Below the pieces are notes generated by a model, which was not told the origin of the DNA, made no database searches, and worked only from the letters and a program-made list of their open reading frames with translations. From Toxoplasma gondii ME49 (taxonomy: Eukaryota > Apicomplexa > Conoidasida > Eucoccidiorida > Sarcocystidae), in contig NC_031478.1 in the NCBI RefSeq assembly GCF_000006565.2, positions 975,874 to 1,039,873 of the forward strand: a DNA stretch of 64,000 nucleotides, read 5' to 3'. The translations under genes and the position numbers were made by a program. Shown in pieces: positions 1 to 14,224 of this stretch (its first letter is position 1; every line of letters begins with the position of its first letter).

Positions 1-1918
1 ATCAGAATTTCGTCAGTTGTAGGATTCATAGGCATATACATCAATATAATTTTTATTCGTCTTCTTTTAATCAGGCTTTGCAACTGGCTCTCTCAACGAG
101 ACATCTTGAAGTTGCAGGCGGTCGCCGTCTTTCATAGGGTGTGTCGTATATTTCCAAACCTCCTTTCCTCTCTTTACTCTTAGTGGAAGTTTAGTAGTTT
201 TGTCTCTGGTGAGGGAAAAGCGTGGGGTGGCAGTGCTCTTTTGGAATTTCGTCTTTCGGATGCAGTTCCTGAACCAATTTTTTCATGCCTTTTCCAATGA
301 GCATTCAGGGGAATCAGGTCTGTACCTATCCACAAGCGTCCGTCTAGGGTGTGCGTTTCGGCTCGCTCGCGTTTTTCTACGCACGGGCATTTGTTTTACG
401 CCTATGGCTGCGTCTCCGCGGGAAGAGACGTTTTACGACGACGGTCTGTCGGGCATGCCGTTGCTACCCCGAAGAACGTTCCTGGTAGAGAACAGAAGAC
501 GAGAAGACGTGTGTGTTCCGGTCTGCCGTTTTGTGACACGAATGCAAGTGTCCCGCATCAGCAAACTATAGAGTCACCATGCTGCCGTGTGCGAGAGAGC
601 CCCGACGCGAGCGAAGGGACTAGCGGATATCGGACGTAGTTCGGGTTTTCTTTCATGAAAGGGTGGAGGCGTTCAACGGTGTGGCCGTAGGCGTATTTTT
701 TTAGTGGGAGAGTCCCCGTGAACAATGCACGATCGCGGAAAGCCAGAAGTCGCAACAGCGTGTTGCAGTGTACAAGTAGTTTTTCACGACGCTAGAAAGG
801 TCAGGAGCGACTTACTACCTCGTGATTTTGCAGAGAAGTACAATTGATTATTTCGTCTCTACGAGGGCAGAGTGCTGCTCAGGCAACAATGGGAGCGGTC
901 GTTTTGGACACGTAAAGGTGTACGGCAAGTAGCATGTACCGGAAGTGTTTGTGAAATGTTTCACACGTGTTCCGGTCGTTTTCTCTTTATACAGAGTCAC
1001 GTGAGCCAGACACGTCCCGTCTGTTACACGTCGTGAAGCGTGGGTCGGTTCTTCAGGGAGAAAGGGTCACGAACGGCAACAATTTCCAGTTGCACAGTTG
1101 AGACGTTTCCGCCCTGCAGTTTAGTGGAGACACACACTGAAGTTATATGATCTTTCTGTTGGTGTGAGCGAAGATACAGAAACAATGCGGCCTTCTCCAC
1201 AGCACTGGCAGACGGAAGAAGTGAGAGAAACAGTGAATAGGTGATCTGGGGAGATATCTCCTTGTGGGGAGAATGCGGGAGAGCGAAAGGCCGTCAAGGT
1301 ACAGGACCACAGTGGACGTCCTCCCGCATGTTGATTTTTACTGTCGTGCAGACACATGCGGGTGAACAAATACAAATTACATATATACGGCTGATCGTTT
1401 TCCGTATCGATATAGTGTCCTGTGTGAACCTCGGTCGAGCGTTCTAGAGTAGAGCCACGTGTGTGTGTATGCTATCAGACATGATCAGAAACCAGCATTG
1501 CTTGCATTTCCTGCAGAAGCGCTCCAATGCCTCTTGATGCTTTTTTTCTTCGTCTCCTCTTACCCCGGCCCGGAGGAGGAGTGCATGCGACTGCTTACGG
1601 TTCAGTTGTTTCGCGTTACTAGACGGCATTTGATACACAGTCAGCTACAACCGATGACCTCATACACATGACCTCACGCTCTTTAAAGCTTTGCGCCATA
1701 TATTTTTCAACACATGCTTTTCATATGTATGTATTTGAATGTATATACATGAATATGTACGAACACCCTCCTTGCTCTTTCACCAGTCATGTGTGGGCCA
1801 CATAAGCTTAGAATCAGCAGTAACACGACAGTCCTCGTTTATCTTCACGCTTTACCCATCGGGCCCGAGAACGTATATCTCTACACATTTACAGATGCAT
1901 TTACAAGTATCCCTTTCT
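1..1918. other. Intergenic, no supported gene
   Basis: Only short frames in all six directions, none with recognisable protein character or splice continuity. It lies downstream of the stop of the minus-strand hydrolase gene and may include its 3' untranslated region. Nothing else is seen in it. Confidence 0.5.
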
Positions 1919-4900
1919 CTAATTAGCCTCAGCATGTTGGTGGACGGGTAGCCGCAGCTTGGCGTTGGCGGTGACGACTGTCCACTGTCGAGGAAGAATC
2001 ATCCGATTTTGAACCGCAGGCTGGAAGTTGTCCACGTCGCTTCCTCCGAGGGAAAGACGGATTGCCTGGCCTTTCTTGAACGTCCAACTTACTGGCTCCA
2101 GAGGCATGGTAAACTCGATCAGTTCTCCCGAAGCTAGCAATGCATGCAAGGACACAAGTAGATACGCAAATGAGCATAGTCATGAGAACAAGGGCACAAT
2201 GACGTACCCATGTGCAGGTATATATGTATGACATTTACAGATCAGGACCCGAAGCAGCGACACGTAGACAAGGAGACCCACAACTTTTTGCCTGGCACAC
2301 AGCTTCAACACAAATGCATATGGGCGTATGCATGCTTATACACTAAAAACTTTTGTGCCTAGAGGCTCCAGTGCAAGGGGCCGCGCTAGGCAACTGTTAT
2401 TGACGAAGCCTGCAGTCGCGGTCCGTGCCTGTTAGCGATGTATTTTTGACGCCCAACAAATCAGTAATGAAGCGAGCACCGCCCTCGAGTATTCGACGCT
2501 TGGTGCAACTCCAAGAAAGGTAAACCGAAGGGCACGAGACTCTTACCGGAGCAAAGGTGTACATATCCTCACTCCCACTTTGGTGTGTACTCCTTCCTGT
2601 CAACACGTATGCTACGGCGCATGCCGGGGCTTCGAGGTTGGGCACCGTGACTCACAGTTGAGAGGGATTCTTGAAGATTTTGTGAAGGGCCGGAAGACAG
2701 TATCTGGCGAACCAATCGGTGACTCCTCTTTAACTGTAACCGGTCGATGAGACACTACAATCTGAAGAAGAAACGCACCTCACGCAGCAACGTGTCACCT
2801 CACCTGGGTTTTTGCACACACACGCACACGCATGCATAGAGGGGTATCTGCATATGAACAGCATATAATCCGAGACCCATACGGATGCTCGCCTGTGCCG
2901 GTGGCCGCTTACATACACACGAATGTGTCAGTCCGAACACACGACACACTGAGAATAGAGAAATGCATGTGCACGCACACAAACGAGTATAGAAGTAGAC
3001 ATTCCCGTCTCTTCATGTGTGTAGAAGTGTACTGGCGCTGCGACAGAACTCCAAAATCGTAGAACAGCTGCTCCCTCTTAAAATTAGGAGTTTCCCGGAA
3101 TCACCAACTGTTGCTCTGGTCATTTCGTCCTGATATTTTCTTGCTTCCTTCTGTTTCTTTCTACGTAGCTTCGCCTGCATCCGTCCTTATGGATTCGTCC
3201 TGATGTTGCCCCTGTTCTCCTTCTTTTGGCTTACTTTCCCTTCCGTCACGTAGTGTGAGTAACCTCCGTTGACATCCACCGCTTCGAGGTAGACGAAGAC
3301 GGCGATGTCTGTGCAACTCTTCACAAACATTTGGAGGTGAATCCAAGCACTGCCCACGACATCCACCTCTTCCACGAGGACTCCAGAGGTCCAGGAGAGG
3401 AGTCTCGCATGCACTGAGTCGAGGTAGAATGGCGACGGGTGGAACGACTCGCCCTCAGCGCCTGGGAGGGGTGACAAATTGATGGGAAAGTCCGGTCGTG
3501 TTCGCCGAGCAAAGAGACGGTTACCGTAGTGAACTGCTTGTCGGAAGGGGTGCTGTGCAATCACCCACCGACTGAACACTCCGGTCGTAGAAAAATACTC
3601 CACGTCATAGTGTAGTCGAGGTGACAGCTTGGAGGGAAACTGTGCGTAAAAGAACCAACATGAAACCCAAGAGTGGGACGGAGCTCGTTGACATTCTCGC
3701 AGTGGCCTCACATCAAAAACTAATGGATTCTCACAGAACTGCGAAGTTGTCCGGCTGAACAACGACAGAAGATAATGTCAGGGGAGACACAGAAAGAAAC
3801 AGGAAGAAACACAGAAGAATACAGGCGAAGCGGCAAGTGCGGCGAAGGAAACGAGGTCTGTTTGCCTGAAACAAAAGCCGACATCTGGAGGCAGGTTTCG
3901 CTTACTATGCGGAAAACACGCGATTACAGTGGAGGATCAAGAACCACTTTAGGTCAAGAGTTGCCCCCATATTTTGTACCATCAAAAAGCCGGCCACAGT
4001 TGCGAAGGCGACGAGGGAAGAAGCATCACGCTGGCAATGCCTATGGCTGCTTCTACGTCGTGGGAGAAAAACTTTGTAACACCACCTCCAGATCGGTCTC
4101 TGTTTCCGCCTGATTGTGCCTTGACCCGGGTCTGTTTTGTACCTTTTTGAGGAGCAGCCGCTTAGCCAGAGTAAGTCGCGGTTTTCTCATGCTGAGAGTG
4201 TGCGGCTCGTCGTCGACACTCATTGGGATTTCTCTGGCAAGCGAGGGACGCACGTAAGCCTCGGGCGAACGTGTAGCTTCCACAGTGCGTTGCGCGTCGA
4301 GGCGCATGCTGTAAGCATCAGGGTCGGCTTCGAGGATCGCAAACGAGTCTTTAAGTCTCCCGACGATCGGTTTCTTGTCTAGACTGCTGCGCTTCTGCAG
4401 ACCAGAAGGCTGTCCCGGCGCAGCAGGCGAGCGCAAAGCAGATCCTTGGGGCGTTGTACCATCAGTCTCTCCCCACCCGTCCTCGACAGCAGCAAGTGCG
4501 ACGCGAATGATGTTGGAAATTGTCAGCGGTTGGTGTTCTTCGCTTGTCTGCTCGTTGTCAGGGGGAAAAGGGTGCTCCCGCGCCTGCCGCAGCAACAACT
4601 CGACGTGGGTCTGCAGTTGGTGGCCGTACAGCGTAATACTTTGGACGATGTCGTGGAGGCGGTGCTCAAAGGTAGACAGCCGCAAGTCGAAAGTCACGGG
4701 TAGAAGCACAGGCAAACTAAAAGGCGAAGACGCCCCTCCCATTGCTGCTCGTGTGTCGTCAGGAAAACGATGGGATGAGGAAGACGGTGAAGGCGCAGAT
4801 GAGGCAGAGAGCGTTGGACTCGAAGATGCGGAACTGGAGGAAGTGCGTGGGCCTCGTGGCGGGTTCGCATTTCCGGAAGGGACAGAACTGTGTTCCTTTC

Positions 4901-5388
4901 TCTTCTTGCAATCTTTGTGTGTGTTTCTTTTGGGTCTGTTTTTACTGCCGACATCACGACGCTCAGGAACTCTCACCGTGAAAGGCGATGTGGGTAGTGG
5001 GCATTTGAGGGCTCCGTCGCCGCCAATAGAGAGGGAAGAAAGATGAGGAGACACACAGACATTCACGGGCTGGCCGAGAACTAGGACAGATGGCTCCGGT
5101 GTTGTTCGCTTGCATTCGAGATTATTCAGATTCACAAACTTCTCGTTGCTCAAGTGAAAGTCGACGTATCTCATGTGTCTCGCAGGCGGGTAGTACTCTG
5201 ACGTACGCCACTCCTCGCTACCAACCTGTGCGAGAAAGGGGGCGACAGTTGCCCGTAATCGCAAAACAACACGCAAAAATCGAACGACTCCCCATGAGTA
5301 GGCACGCGCAAGTATATGTTAAAGTACACAACATTACACGGCTTTAGATATGTGTAAGTGAGAGGCACAATAGAAGCTCAATCCGAGG

Positions 5389-5422
<34 letters not shown>

Positions 5423-8400
5423 CCGAGAGAGCAGGAGATAAGATGACTAAGTGAAACCAAATAACGTCTCCTGAGTGTGTGTGCACTCATCAAAATCTAC
5501 AGCATGTCGGTTAGCTTGGTAACACATCTGCAAAAGTAGAGGTGTAGGTGGGAATGTGGAATTGTAGTATATCTCGGATTGTTCAAAGCATCATGGAAGC
5601 TCATGCACGCGTTCGCAAGAAAGGCCTGTAGGCATATGTGCACGCACGTTTCGGTCTATGTATCTGTTCGAATGAGCTACAATAGGTTACCTGCCAGTAG
5701 TGGACTGACGGCTCGTCATTTATGTTGCCCCAGCACTGTCCTTTAAGATGGCAATCGAAGAAACGGACTGCGTCTAGATATTGGTCAGCCTCAAAACAAG
5801 GGAAGCTGCCTGCGTAGGGGCTGCAGGATCTCCTTCCTCCGTGGCTCCAGCTGCCGAGAAGCAATTTCGACCTGGAGGAACACAAAAAAAGAAGACGAGC
5901 GCGGACTGGAAACGGATACCGAAATGGAGAAACCATCGCCAAGTCTCAGACGGAAAGTAAACGCGGAAATGGAGAAGGCGAAAAGCACCAACAGATACAT
6001 GGGGAGGATCAAACGAAGGCCTACAGGAACTCATATGGGTCTGTGACTCCTCAATCACGAATCACAGATACCCTCTCGAAGCCCCAAAAGCAAAAGTAAT
6101 TCGACGAAGACAGGCACGAGAGCTGAAGGCGAAAGAGAGCGATGACAGCCGAAGACGAAGAAAACAGATACTCGGAAGATCGAGTGAGCGATAGGCGAAG
6201 TGGCTGGACTCAGGGAGGAGATAGAACGAACTGCAGTCGAGTAACCACATCCCTAACGGAGCGCGCGACGGAGGGCATGAGACGGGAAGGCATGTGCTAC
6301 AACGTAGTTCTGAAGATGCTTACCTTGATTCTGGGGCATTTCGCTTCATGTACTCGTACAAACGCGAAGCACCCCGTACACTGGCAGAATCGCAGTAGCC
6401 GCCAACAGCATACACACTGACATTTCTCTCTGCAAGCTTCCTCATGACCGCTTCGTGGATTCCGAACTCTGCGGCGCTCGCCGTTTCGTTGTTGTGGAGA
6501 GTCACTACATCGTCGTAGTATTCGACCATCTGCACTGTGTGTCCCATGTCCCAGTTTTTCTTGTGACCCATTATGGCGCGTGCCAGGTCCCCCTCTCTGC
6601 CAAACACCCCACTGCCGGGGCCAAAAGCGACTGAAAAGCCAAGGAGAACGTGGAGCGGGTATTTCCAAGGGTTGTTCAGCATGTGAGCGAGCGGGGTGCC
6701 CGCCCGCTCGAAGCCGTAGGTCATGCCCGCGTAGTCTTTGAGGAACGACGAACAGACGAAACCTCCGGGGACAAGCAAGTCGCCAAATACGTGCATCGGC
6801 GTGAACAACGAGAGAACGGCGTCCACCCCGCCAGCGGCTGCGGTGCTCAGGCCCGTCATGCCGTCGTAGGAAATACCGCCTCCCCCAACTTTTCCGTTCG
6901 AAAACCACTGCGCCTTTACCCAAGCCACAATTTCAGAGAAGTCCTGAATCTCTACTTCACTTAAATCCACGTAACGCTCACCAAACGAAGCTCCTGCAAC
7001 ACACCAGGTTTGTCAAACACAACGCGGTAGTGGGCCGCAACACACTCTGATACAGAAACGCTGTGATCTACGCTAGTCGTAAATAGACCAACTACCGCGT
7101 ACAAATATTATATGCTATATGTTTAGAAAAGGGGACTGCGTCGTGCGCGCTTTTAGAACGCCTGCGCATGGACAGAGGAACGTAGGCGTGCATCTCTAAA
7201 TGCAGATGTACGTAGGGGTGTTTTCATCCGACAGCGTGGTTGAATCTACTTGTGTTGGTTTAATAAAATGGCATTTGCTACTATCTTGTGCTGGGGACTG
7301 TATCGTCTTCTGTTCACGCAGGTGAGTTCCCGTTCGTGGCTCCCGATCTACTTGAGACGATACAACGTTCGACAAGTTTCCCCCGTAGCTCAATAGCGCA
7401 TTGTGGCGAATCGGCGACTTAACCACCCGGCTAGTTCCCTAACCTGTTCCTCTCGAATCGACGACGACTACAGCGTATCCGTTCGCTGTGAATGCCTGCT
7501 GAGCTGGAAAACTCCACAGATTCACAGTGGCTCCTCTCGGATTTTTCCACATGCGTAGCATCGACAGGGGCCAATACACCTGCGTTCTTCGGTTGTATCT
7601 GGTGATGTCTAGATAGGTGGGAAGCTTCTTCACTGAGGCGAGAACGGTGTTGTACTCTTCTTGCTCATCTTTTATCCGTTTTTCAACATGTGTCTGGAAA
7701 TGAATTAGATTCCGGATTTCCTGATATCGTTTGAAAATTGTCTTTTTTGGCTCCCGTCCAACGATACGATCTGAAAAGAGAGGCGCCTCTCCCTTGTCGC
7801 CACTATGCGATTCTTGAAATTGAAGGGTCTCGAGCCGTTTCTTTGTTTTTCTTAATGCCGCCTCTAAGAGTTCAATTCTGTGATGGCCCGCTGCAAGTTG
7901 TTCCGCTGTCTCGTAGTAGGGCTTCGGAAGATAGACATCTGCTGCGAGTTCGACCCCGTCACGCATAGGAATATAGACAGAATAAAGAAGGGGAGGAGTA
8001 TTTATCTTGTCGTGGGTACTTGTGTTCACGTTTCCTGCGAGCTCTTCTGCACGAAAGTCAACCCAGTGCCTGTCCTATTGGGATAAGCAAAAGATCAGAA
8101 AAGGGAGGTCTAGGCAGTTGTGTGAAACCAACATGAAATGACTGCCAACTAAAAGAGAATTGGGGTGGAGTTGCTGCCTCAAACGTGGTCGTGGGAGCGG
8201 AGCCCCATTGTCCACAGTTCTGCCAAGAAAACACTGAGGCACTGGAATAAGTATGAAGAAAGGATGAGCGAGCTGACACTGATTTGTCGTTTTTCCCAGC
8301 TTCCTGGTAAGACTGAGACTCCGTTGGCAACCCTGACGACACGCACCTCCATCCGTATAAAAATAAAAAATATGTGTATGTTGGTATACGCGTCTGGCAT

Positions 8401-10867
8401 ACAGATCTACATGCAAAGATAGTGTCAGTGACATGCGTGCCTGCCTAACAAATCTGATGGCGTCCTGACACATCTGCCCACACGGTAGGGAAACAGAGAA
8501 CGGAAGCGTCGTGTTTTGTTCTCTCGGTTGTACATTTTCTTAGTGAAGACGACAGCGCGAGTCTCCCATGCTGCAGAGTAACCATACCTTGGCATTGCAT
8601 GAGGGGAATCCTTGGAGGTGAATAGCCGCGTAGCTCATGGCGACTGTGAAGATGAGTCCCGGTATAATCAAATCCCGAAGTTTGAGAAATTGTCGTATCA
8701 GGCGTACCTGGAAAGAACAACAGGGAGAAATCAGGCACGAAGGAAACACCTTTACGCCTATACTGTACTGGCGTGGGCTGCCGGACGTTTTGCTGGTTCT
8801 TAAAAGCGCCAGATGCACCAGACGGTTTCACAAGGCTGTATATTTCCGTTGGCCCACAGTTATGCGACTTCTTGTCCTGGTATAGATTATAAACAACCTT
8901 TGCTGCCCCAACAGAAGTGGCGTTCTACGGGGGATGTACGTAGCATTTCCATGTCGCTCATATCTTCATTTTCTTTACAAGCAACTCTTTCCTCTCTCCT
9001 GCCACCAACTCTTTGATGAACTACAGGAACAAAACTGAAATCTGACCTTCGTCCACGCTCCCCATGCATCCAGAAGGAACCCGAGAACGAAGAACACGAC
9101 CATTCGGTAGTACAGGAGACCCTTGGATGCGTCGAGTGACCACTTTTCCAGCAAAGATCGGCTATTCATAGACGGCGAAACCATAGACTCCTGACGAAAA
9201 GCCTTTATGCGCTTTAACGTGGCTTCTGCTGTCGTGGATCGAAGAACAGAGCGCAAGTTCTCCGGACCAGTAAAGCTGCCCTTCTTAGTAAGAGCCCCCA
9301 AGTAAATGTCTGGGAATCCTACAGCCTTCGCTGGCCAACCTCCCCACAGAAAAGCTGTAACTGTGATGAAGAGAGAGAGGCAGCAGGCGACAGCTAGGAT
9401 TCGAGAGACGAACCGCATACGTCGACGAACTTGTGCCGGCGACCGAGAGGGAACAGAAGACAGACAAGATTCCTCTGACCATCCATATTGCCCATGCCTA
9501 TGTGGCAATTGACTGCGCAAAGGCGAGGCAATTGAGGAAAGCGAAGGCGCAGAGAAAAACGTTGGTGTGTACGAAGACGGCAAAACAAGTGTGGTGGTGA
9601 CAGGCGGGGAGGTAGGAGAGTAGGGAACAGAACGGGTCACGTAGTCGATACGCTCCTTACTGCCTTTAGTCTGTTGGTTTATGTTTTCGTGGTATCGTCT
9701 GTGAGCTAATGGAGTAGTTGAAAGGCCCTGATCGTTTTTCAGGAGTTTTCCTGTATTTTTTGATGAGGGTTTTTGCGGTCCTTTCCCCCTCACAATCGCC
9801 AATCTCGCCAAGTGAAGAAGACCCGCATGGATAAGAGCTGCGCTGACACCTCGTTTAACAAAAACTTGAATAGACGTGTTCATGAAAAAGAAGAAAAACC
9901 CAAAGAGAGAGTCAGGATGGGGTTGGTGGAGGAGGGGATCTGTATTGAGTTCTGGTCCAAAGCGGAGTGCAGAGTAGACAGAGGGACAGAAGTGGAGCGT
10001 CAGGGTGTGGAAAGCCACGAACGAGTACGAGAACACGAGTAGCTGTTTCGTCAACATGTCCAGCTTCCCAGCAAAATCCAAATGACGTGACGACGCCTTG
10101 GCGGGGCTACTGCGAATCCGAGGGTTTACTACTCCCAGGGTTCCCGACGCGCTCAGAAGCTTCAGCCCTTGCATGTCAGCTCTCGGACTCAGATTAAGTT
10201 CTGCTAGGATAGAGGGTAGAAGCGTGGAAGCTGTGAGACGGCGTCTTTCCTGCAACCGTTCCAGTTCACGAGCTAATGAATCGACGGCGTCGGAGAGCCG
10301 CCCTGCATGAGCAGGCGTGGCCGATCCGTGTTTTGAATACGAGACATTTTTTGAGTAGCCCTCTATGCCGGATGGAAGAAGAAACTGGGCACTCAACCGA
10401 GGCCGTCGCTTCAGGTCTGATTTCAGACGCGTTTGCTTCCTCGTGTCGTCAGCTCCTCTCTCTACCCTTCCTTGACTGCCTCTGAAATCAGCCTTGTCAA
10501 CCGGCGACAAGGCAGCTCTACTGGTGGTCACTCTGCTACTGCTACCGTCGGCGGAGGGGCTGTCGTCCACGACGGGAGTAACGGACACCGTAGTTGTTGA
10601 GCCTGCAGCGCAGCAAGGACTGAAACTCCCAACGCTTGTGCTTAGTGTGCTCTGTTCGCTCTCACATGGACTCGTTGAGTTTTCCAATCTAGGCCGTGGC
10701 CTATGGGGCTTCTCGGAACAGGGTTCCATGGCTTCACTCTTTATCTGCTTGCCCTGGAAGGAAGCCAGATGAGGAGGGACATGAACTATATTTCCACTCT
10801 GTCTGCCGAGAAGAGGCAACAACAATGGGAACGGCGACAAAGTGGCAAAATGAAGATAGAGGAGCAA
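1919..10867 (-). CDS. Membrane-anchored CocE/NonD-type (peptidase S15-like) hydrolase, multi-exon
   Basis: Alpha/beta hydrolase of the CocE/X-Pro dipeptidyl-peptidase group. Exons I can join in phase on the minus strand: 10867-9047 (start at 10867 or at the methionine at 10729), 8707-8588, 8074-7444, 6993-6324, 5871-5691, 5225-4143, 3738-3235 and 2733-2656. The last exon is 2133-1919. One small linking exon between 2655 and 2134 is unresolved because the phases do not match directly. The N-terminal part has about five hydrophobic segments, for example VVFFVLGFLLDAWGAW and LIIPGLIFTVAMSYAAIHL. The hydrolase core starts with SVYIPMRDGVELAADVYLP, followed by VVVDSRGTGASFG. The nucleophile is Ser in GISYDG (codon near 6871), the acid is Asp in GGYCDS (near 6391), and His is in GSWSHGG (near 5843). 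The C-terminal beta domain carries VGSEEWRTSEYYPPA, YVTEGKLKRSHR and GELIEFTMPLEPVSW. A Ser/Lys-rich low-complexity insert lies around 4700-5000. The hydrolase exon has no ATG before the core, so it must be spliced to upstream exons. Substrate unknown. Confidence 0.8.
5396..5422. repeat. (TA)n microsatellite
   Basis: Uninterrupted TA dinucleotides inside the intron between hydrolase exons 5225-4143 and 5871-5691. Confidence 0.9.
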
Positions 10868-12990
10868 AAAGAAAGTGGTTACTGACGGCCCGGCCGCTAG
10901 TCTGGTGAATAAGACCTCCTGGAAAGAGAGGGGGAGCGCGGCCTAGAAAATCAAATTCAAGAGTGCGTATATTCATAACATGGAAAGTGAGATCACACTT
11001 AGATAACGCCTTCTTTCTTGTAGACGCTTATGACCACGTCGGCCTGGAAAAGATTCATCAGCACAGGTTTCGACGTAAATATGAATGCGTATGTATGTAT
11101 ATATGTATGTACACAGAATTATACACACATCTCCTCATACTCACATTCACAACTACGTAGCATGCGGAACGGAATATGTGCATTGATATGCTTGTGCATG
11201 CTTTTTTCTCCACTAAGAAAAAATGCAACCGACGTAGTCAGGTGTACTTCGTCACAAGAGATTGGTTGACTTGACGCCTCTGATGAAATTCAGCACGGCA
11301 TTTGAGTCGCTTAGGCAAGTAAGGCACTTGCCAGCCTCTCACGCAAATGAAGCAATCTCGCTAACGCAGATCAGAACATTGCCCCGAAGACAAAGCGAGT
11401 TGGCAAACGATATGTGGAGATAAGCAGAGAAAACCTTTATAGTATGTAGATATAGAAACCTTTGCTGGATTCGTCGGGCTGCAGCGGGAGTCCAGACGTT
11501 CACTATTTTCAACCACTTCAGCGTTTTCCTACGGAAAACTTCGACATGTTCGATAATCGCAAACGAAAGGACTCATCGCAGGCACGCTGGCAGAACGGTG
11601 CTGAGTAGGCAGATTGAGACATGCAAAAACTCTTTGGCAACCTGTCAGTTTCTGTAACTAGAGACCTTGGAAATTGTGACACTTCAACGAGTGCTACACG
11701 CACAGCAAACGATGAAATTCATGTATATCATGAATATATATACTGGCAGCAAAGGTCGTTTGGTACTTCAACGCGATACGACACTTACTACTGCACGAAG
11801 AATTATCAGAAGCCAGGAGATTTCTCTTTGACTCCGTCACTGAAGTTACCTGTGTGTGCTACTTTTCATTTCGTTCGATTTGCTACATAGAAGCTACTTG
11901 TGGAGCTGTGGCAAAACGACACGAGGACCTTTGCGTTCCTTTCCGGTCAACATATCACGCCATTGCTGCGCACACCGGAAGTCTGGCTTCTCTCGGGAAT
12001 TCATTGCAAGTGAAAAGTATGTAGCTCGGACCCGCTGCTCGGCCGTCGACAACTGAAAAACACGCACAAGGAGCAATGTGGTCGGCAAATAACTTTTCCC
12101 TGCAATTCTTGACGGAGAGTCTTGGCCATACAGAGGGGCTTTATCGAACCACGTACCCAGATGCTCGCCACACAACATTTACTGCAGAAGGCACAAAGAA
12201 ACACCGTATGCGCTGGGCTGTGCGAAAGACTGTCAGAGAAAAAGGATGTTTTTCCGGAAAAGCCCATTCACTTGTTCCGTCCTGACCCTGTCAGTGACCA
12301 ACGGCTGCTGCGCACGCAGTCAGCAGAGCGCCGAAAAATAACCGGCGATCGACCTCTGACTGTTAGAGCTCCTGGTCGGCCGCCCTTGAGAAATCGACAA
12401 AATTTTTGGACTGCAGTCCAAATCATGAGTTGTATCAAGGTCTCTGCTCTAATCGAATTTGATAGCTCTATCTAAACAGCAGGAGGAAAACGTTTGAGGA
12501 CGCTTTCTGGTTTTGTTAAACGCATCGTGACGATTGAGCTCTCTGCACTGACACCATCGTAGGTTCTACCTTTCAGACTGCTGCGTTTAAGTCGAGTCAC
12601 TGGTATATGGCGGTGATGTCGATAATATGCCATGTGTCCGTACTAACTAGCATATGTTCCAGTTACACGCTGCTGTAGTGATACTGCCCTGATGCACGAC
12701 TCCTCGCGCAGAAACGATTACATGCGTGTTGAACACGCGCCACGCAGGACGCCCCCTGTACAACCTGCACTCCTTGGTACACCATGAATTTTTGCCACCA
12801 CTTTTAAAGAGACATAGCACCGCTGACTACGTTAACAGAACAGCTACACGTTGATGCATCAGGCAATGAATATAATCTAACACACGAAAATACATGAAAG
12901 GGCGCTGATAACGATTATAATACAGAGACACTGAAATAACCTCCACCTCGATATCCACCCTAGTCGCACTTCTGCCTCGTGAATCAAGAC
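10868..12990. other. Intergenic, no supported gene
   Basis: Upstream of the hydrolase gene and left of the satellite array. Frames are short and show no coherent coding signal. It probably holds the 5' untranslated region and promoter of the minus-strand hydrolase gene, but I see no recognisable promoter motif. Confidence 0.5.
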
Positions 12991-14224
12991 GACACTTCCA
13001 TGGTTTTTCTCAGGGTCACCCCCACAAGCGTGAGTCGATCCTCGAGAGAAACGGATCCCTCGACGAGTCCACTCCCCCGAGACTAGGAATATGGAAGACT
13101 GTATCCAGGAGCAGCGCCGAAGCGGTTCAACTCGACCAAATCCAACTGATCTGGGACGCTGCCGTTTTCGGCTACACACCATGAGACTCAATGTCATCTT
13201 CCGTGACATGAGTTGTGGTGCTCGAGGGCGGCAGACGGGTCATATAGAACCCAGCGTCCAGACATAATTTATTGGCGAAAGTGTAAACCTTATAGCCTAA
13301 CCTGCCTATTATCTAAGCTACAGTCGTGTCCCTCCAGTGACAGATAGTAGCAAACAATACAGAGGTTGTCGCGCGGTACAATGGGTTTCTTCGTGGCTCC
13401 CATAACCACTTCTCGCTCAAACGCACACCAACCACGGCGAAACACCAAATCCGCTTCCATCTTCACAATGATGAAAAGAAATCGAACTGATACTTCCATG
13501 GTTTTTCTCAGGGTCACCCCCACAAGCGTGAGTCGATCCTCGAGAGAAACGGATCCCTCGACGAGTCCACTCCCCCGAGACTAGGAATATGGAAGACTGT
13601 ATCCAGGAGCAGCGCCGAAGCGGTTCAACTCGACCAGATCCAACTGATCTGGGACGCTGCCGTTTTCGGCTACACACCATGAGACTCAATGTCATCTTCC
13701 GTGACATGAGTTGTGGTGCTCGAGGGCGGCAGACGGGTCATATAGAACCCAGCGTCCAGACATAATTTATTGGCGAAAGTGTAAACCTTATAGCCTAACC
13801 TGCCTATTATCTAAGCTACAGTCGTGTCCCTCCAGTGACAGATAGTAGCAAACAATACAGAGGTTGTCGCGCGGTACAATGGGTTTCTTCGTGGCTCCCA
13901 TAACCACTTCTCGCTCAAACGCACACCAACCGCGGCGAAACACCAAATCCGCTTCCATCTTCACAATGATGAAAAGAAATCGAACTGATACTTCCATGGT
14001 TTTTCTCAGGGTCACCCCCACAAGCGTGAGTCGATCCTCGAGAGAAACGGATCCCTCGACGAGTCCACTCCCCCGAGACTAGGAATATGGAAGACTGTAT
14101 CCAGGAGCAGCGCCGAAGCGGTTCAACTCGACCAGATCCAACTGATCTGGGACGCTGCCGTTTTCGGCTACACACCATGAGACTCAATGCCATCTTCCGT
14201 GACATGAGTTGTGGTGCTCGAGGG

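Noticed and set aside
7381..7430. tRNA-like string CCCGTAGCTCAATAGCGCA
   Set aside because: There is no second half with a T-arm or a cloverleaf, so it is coincidental.
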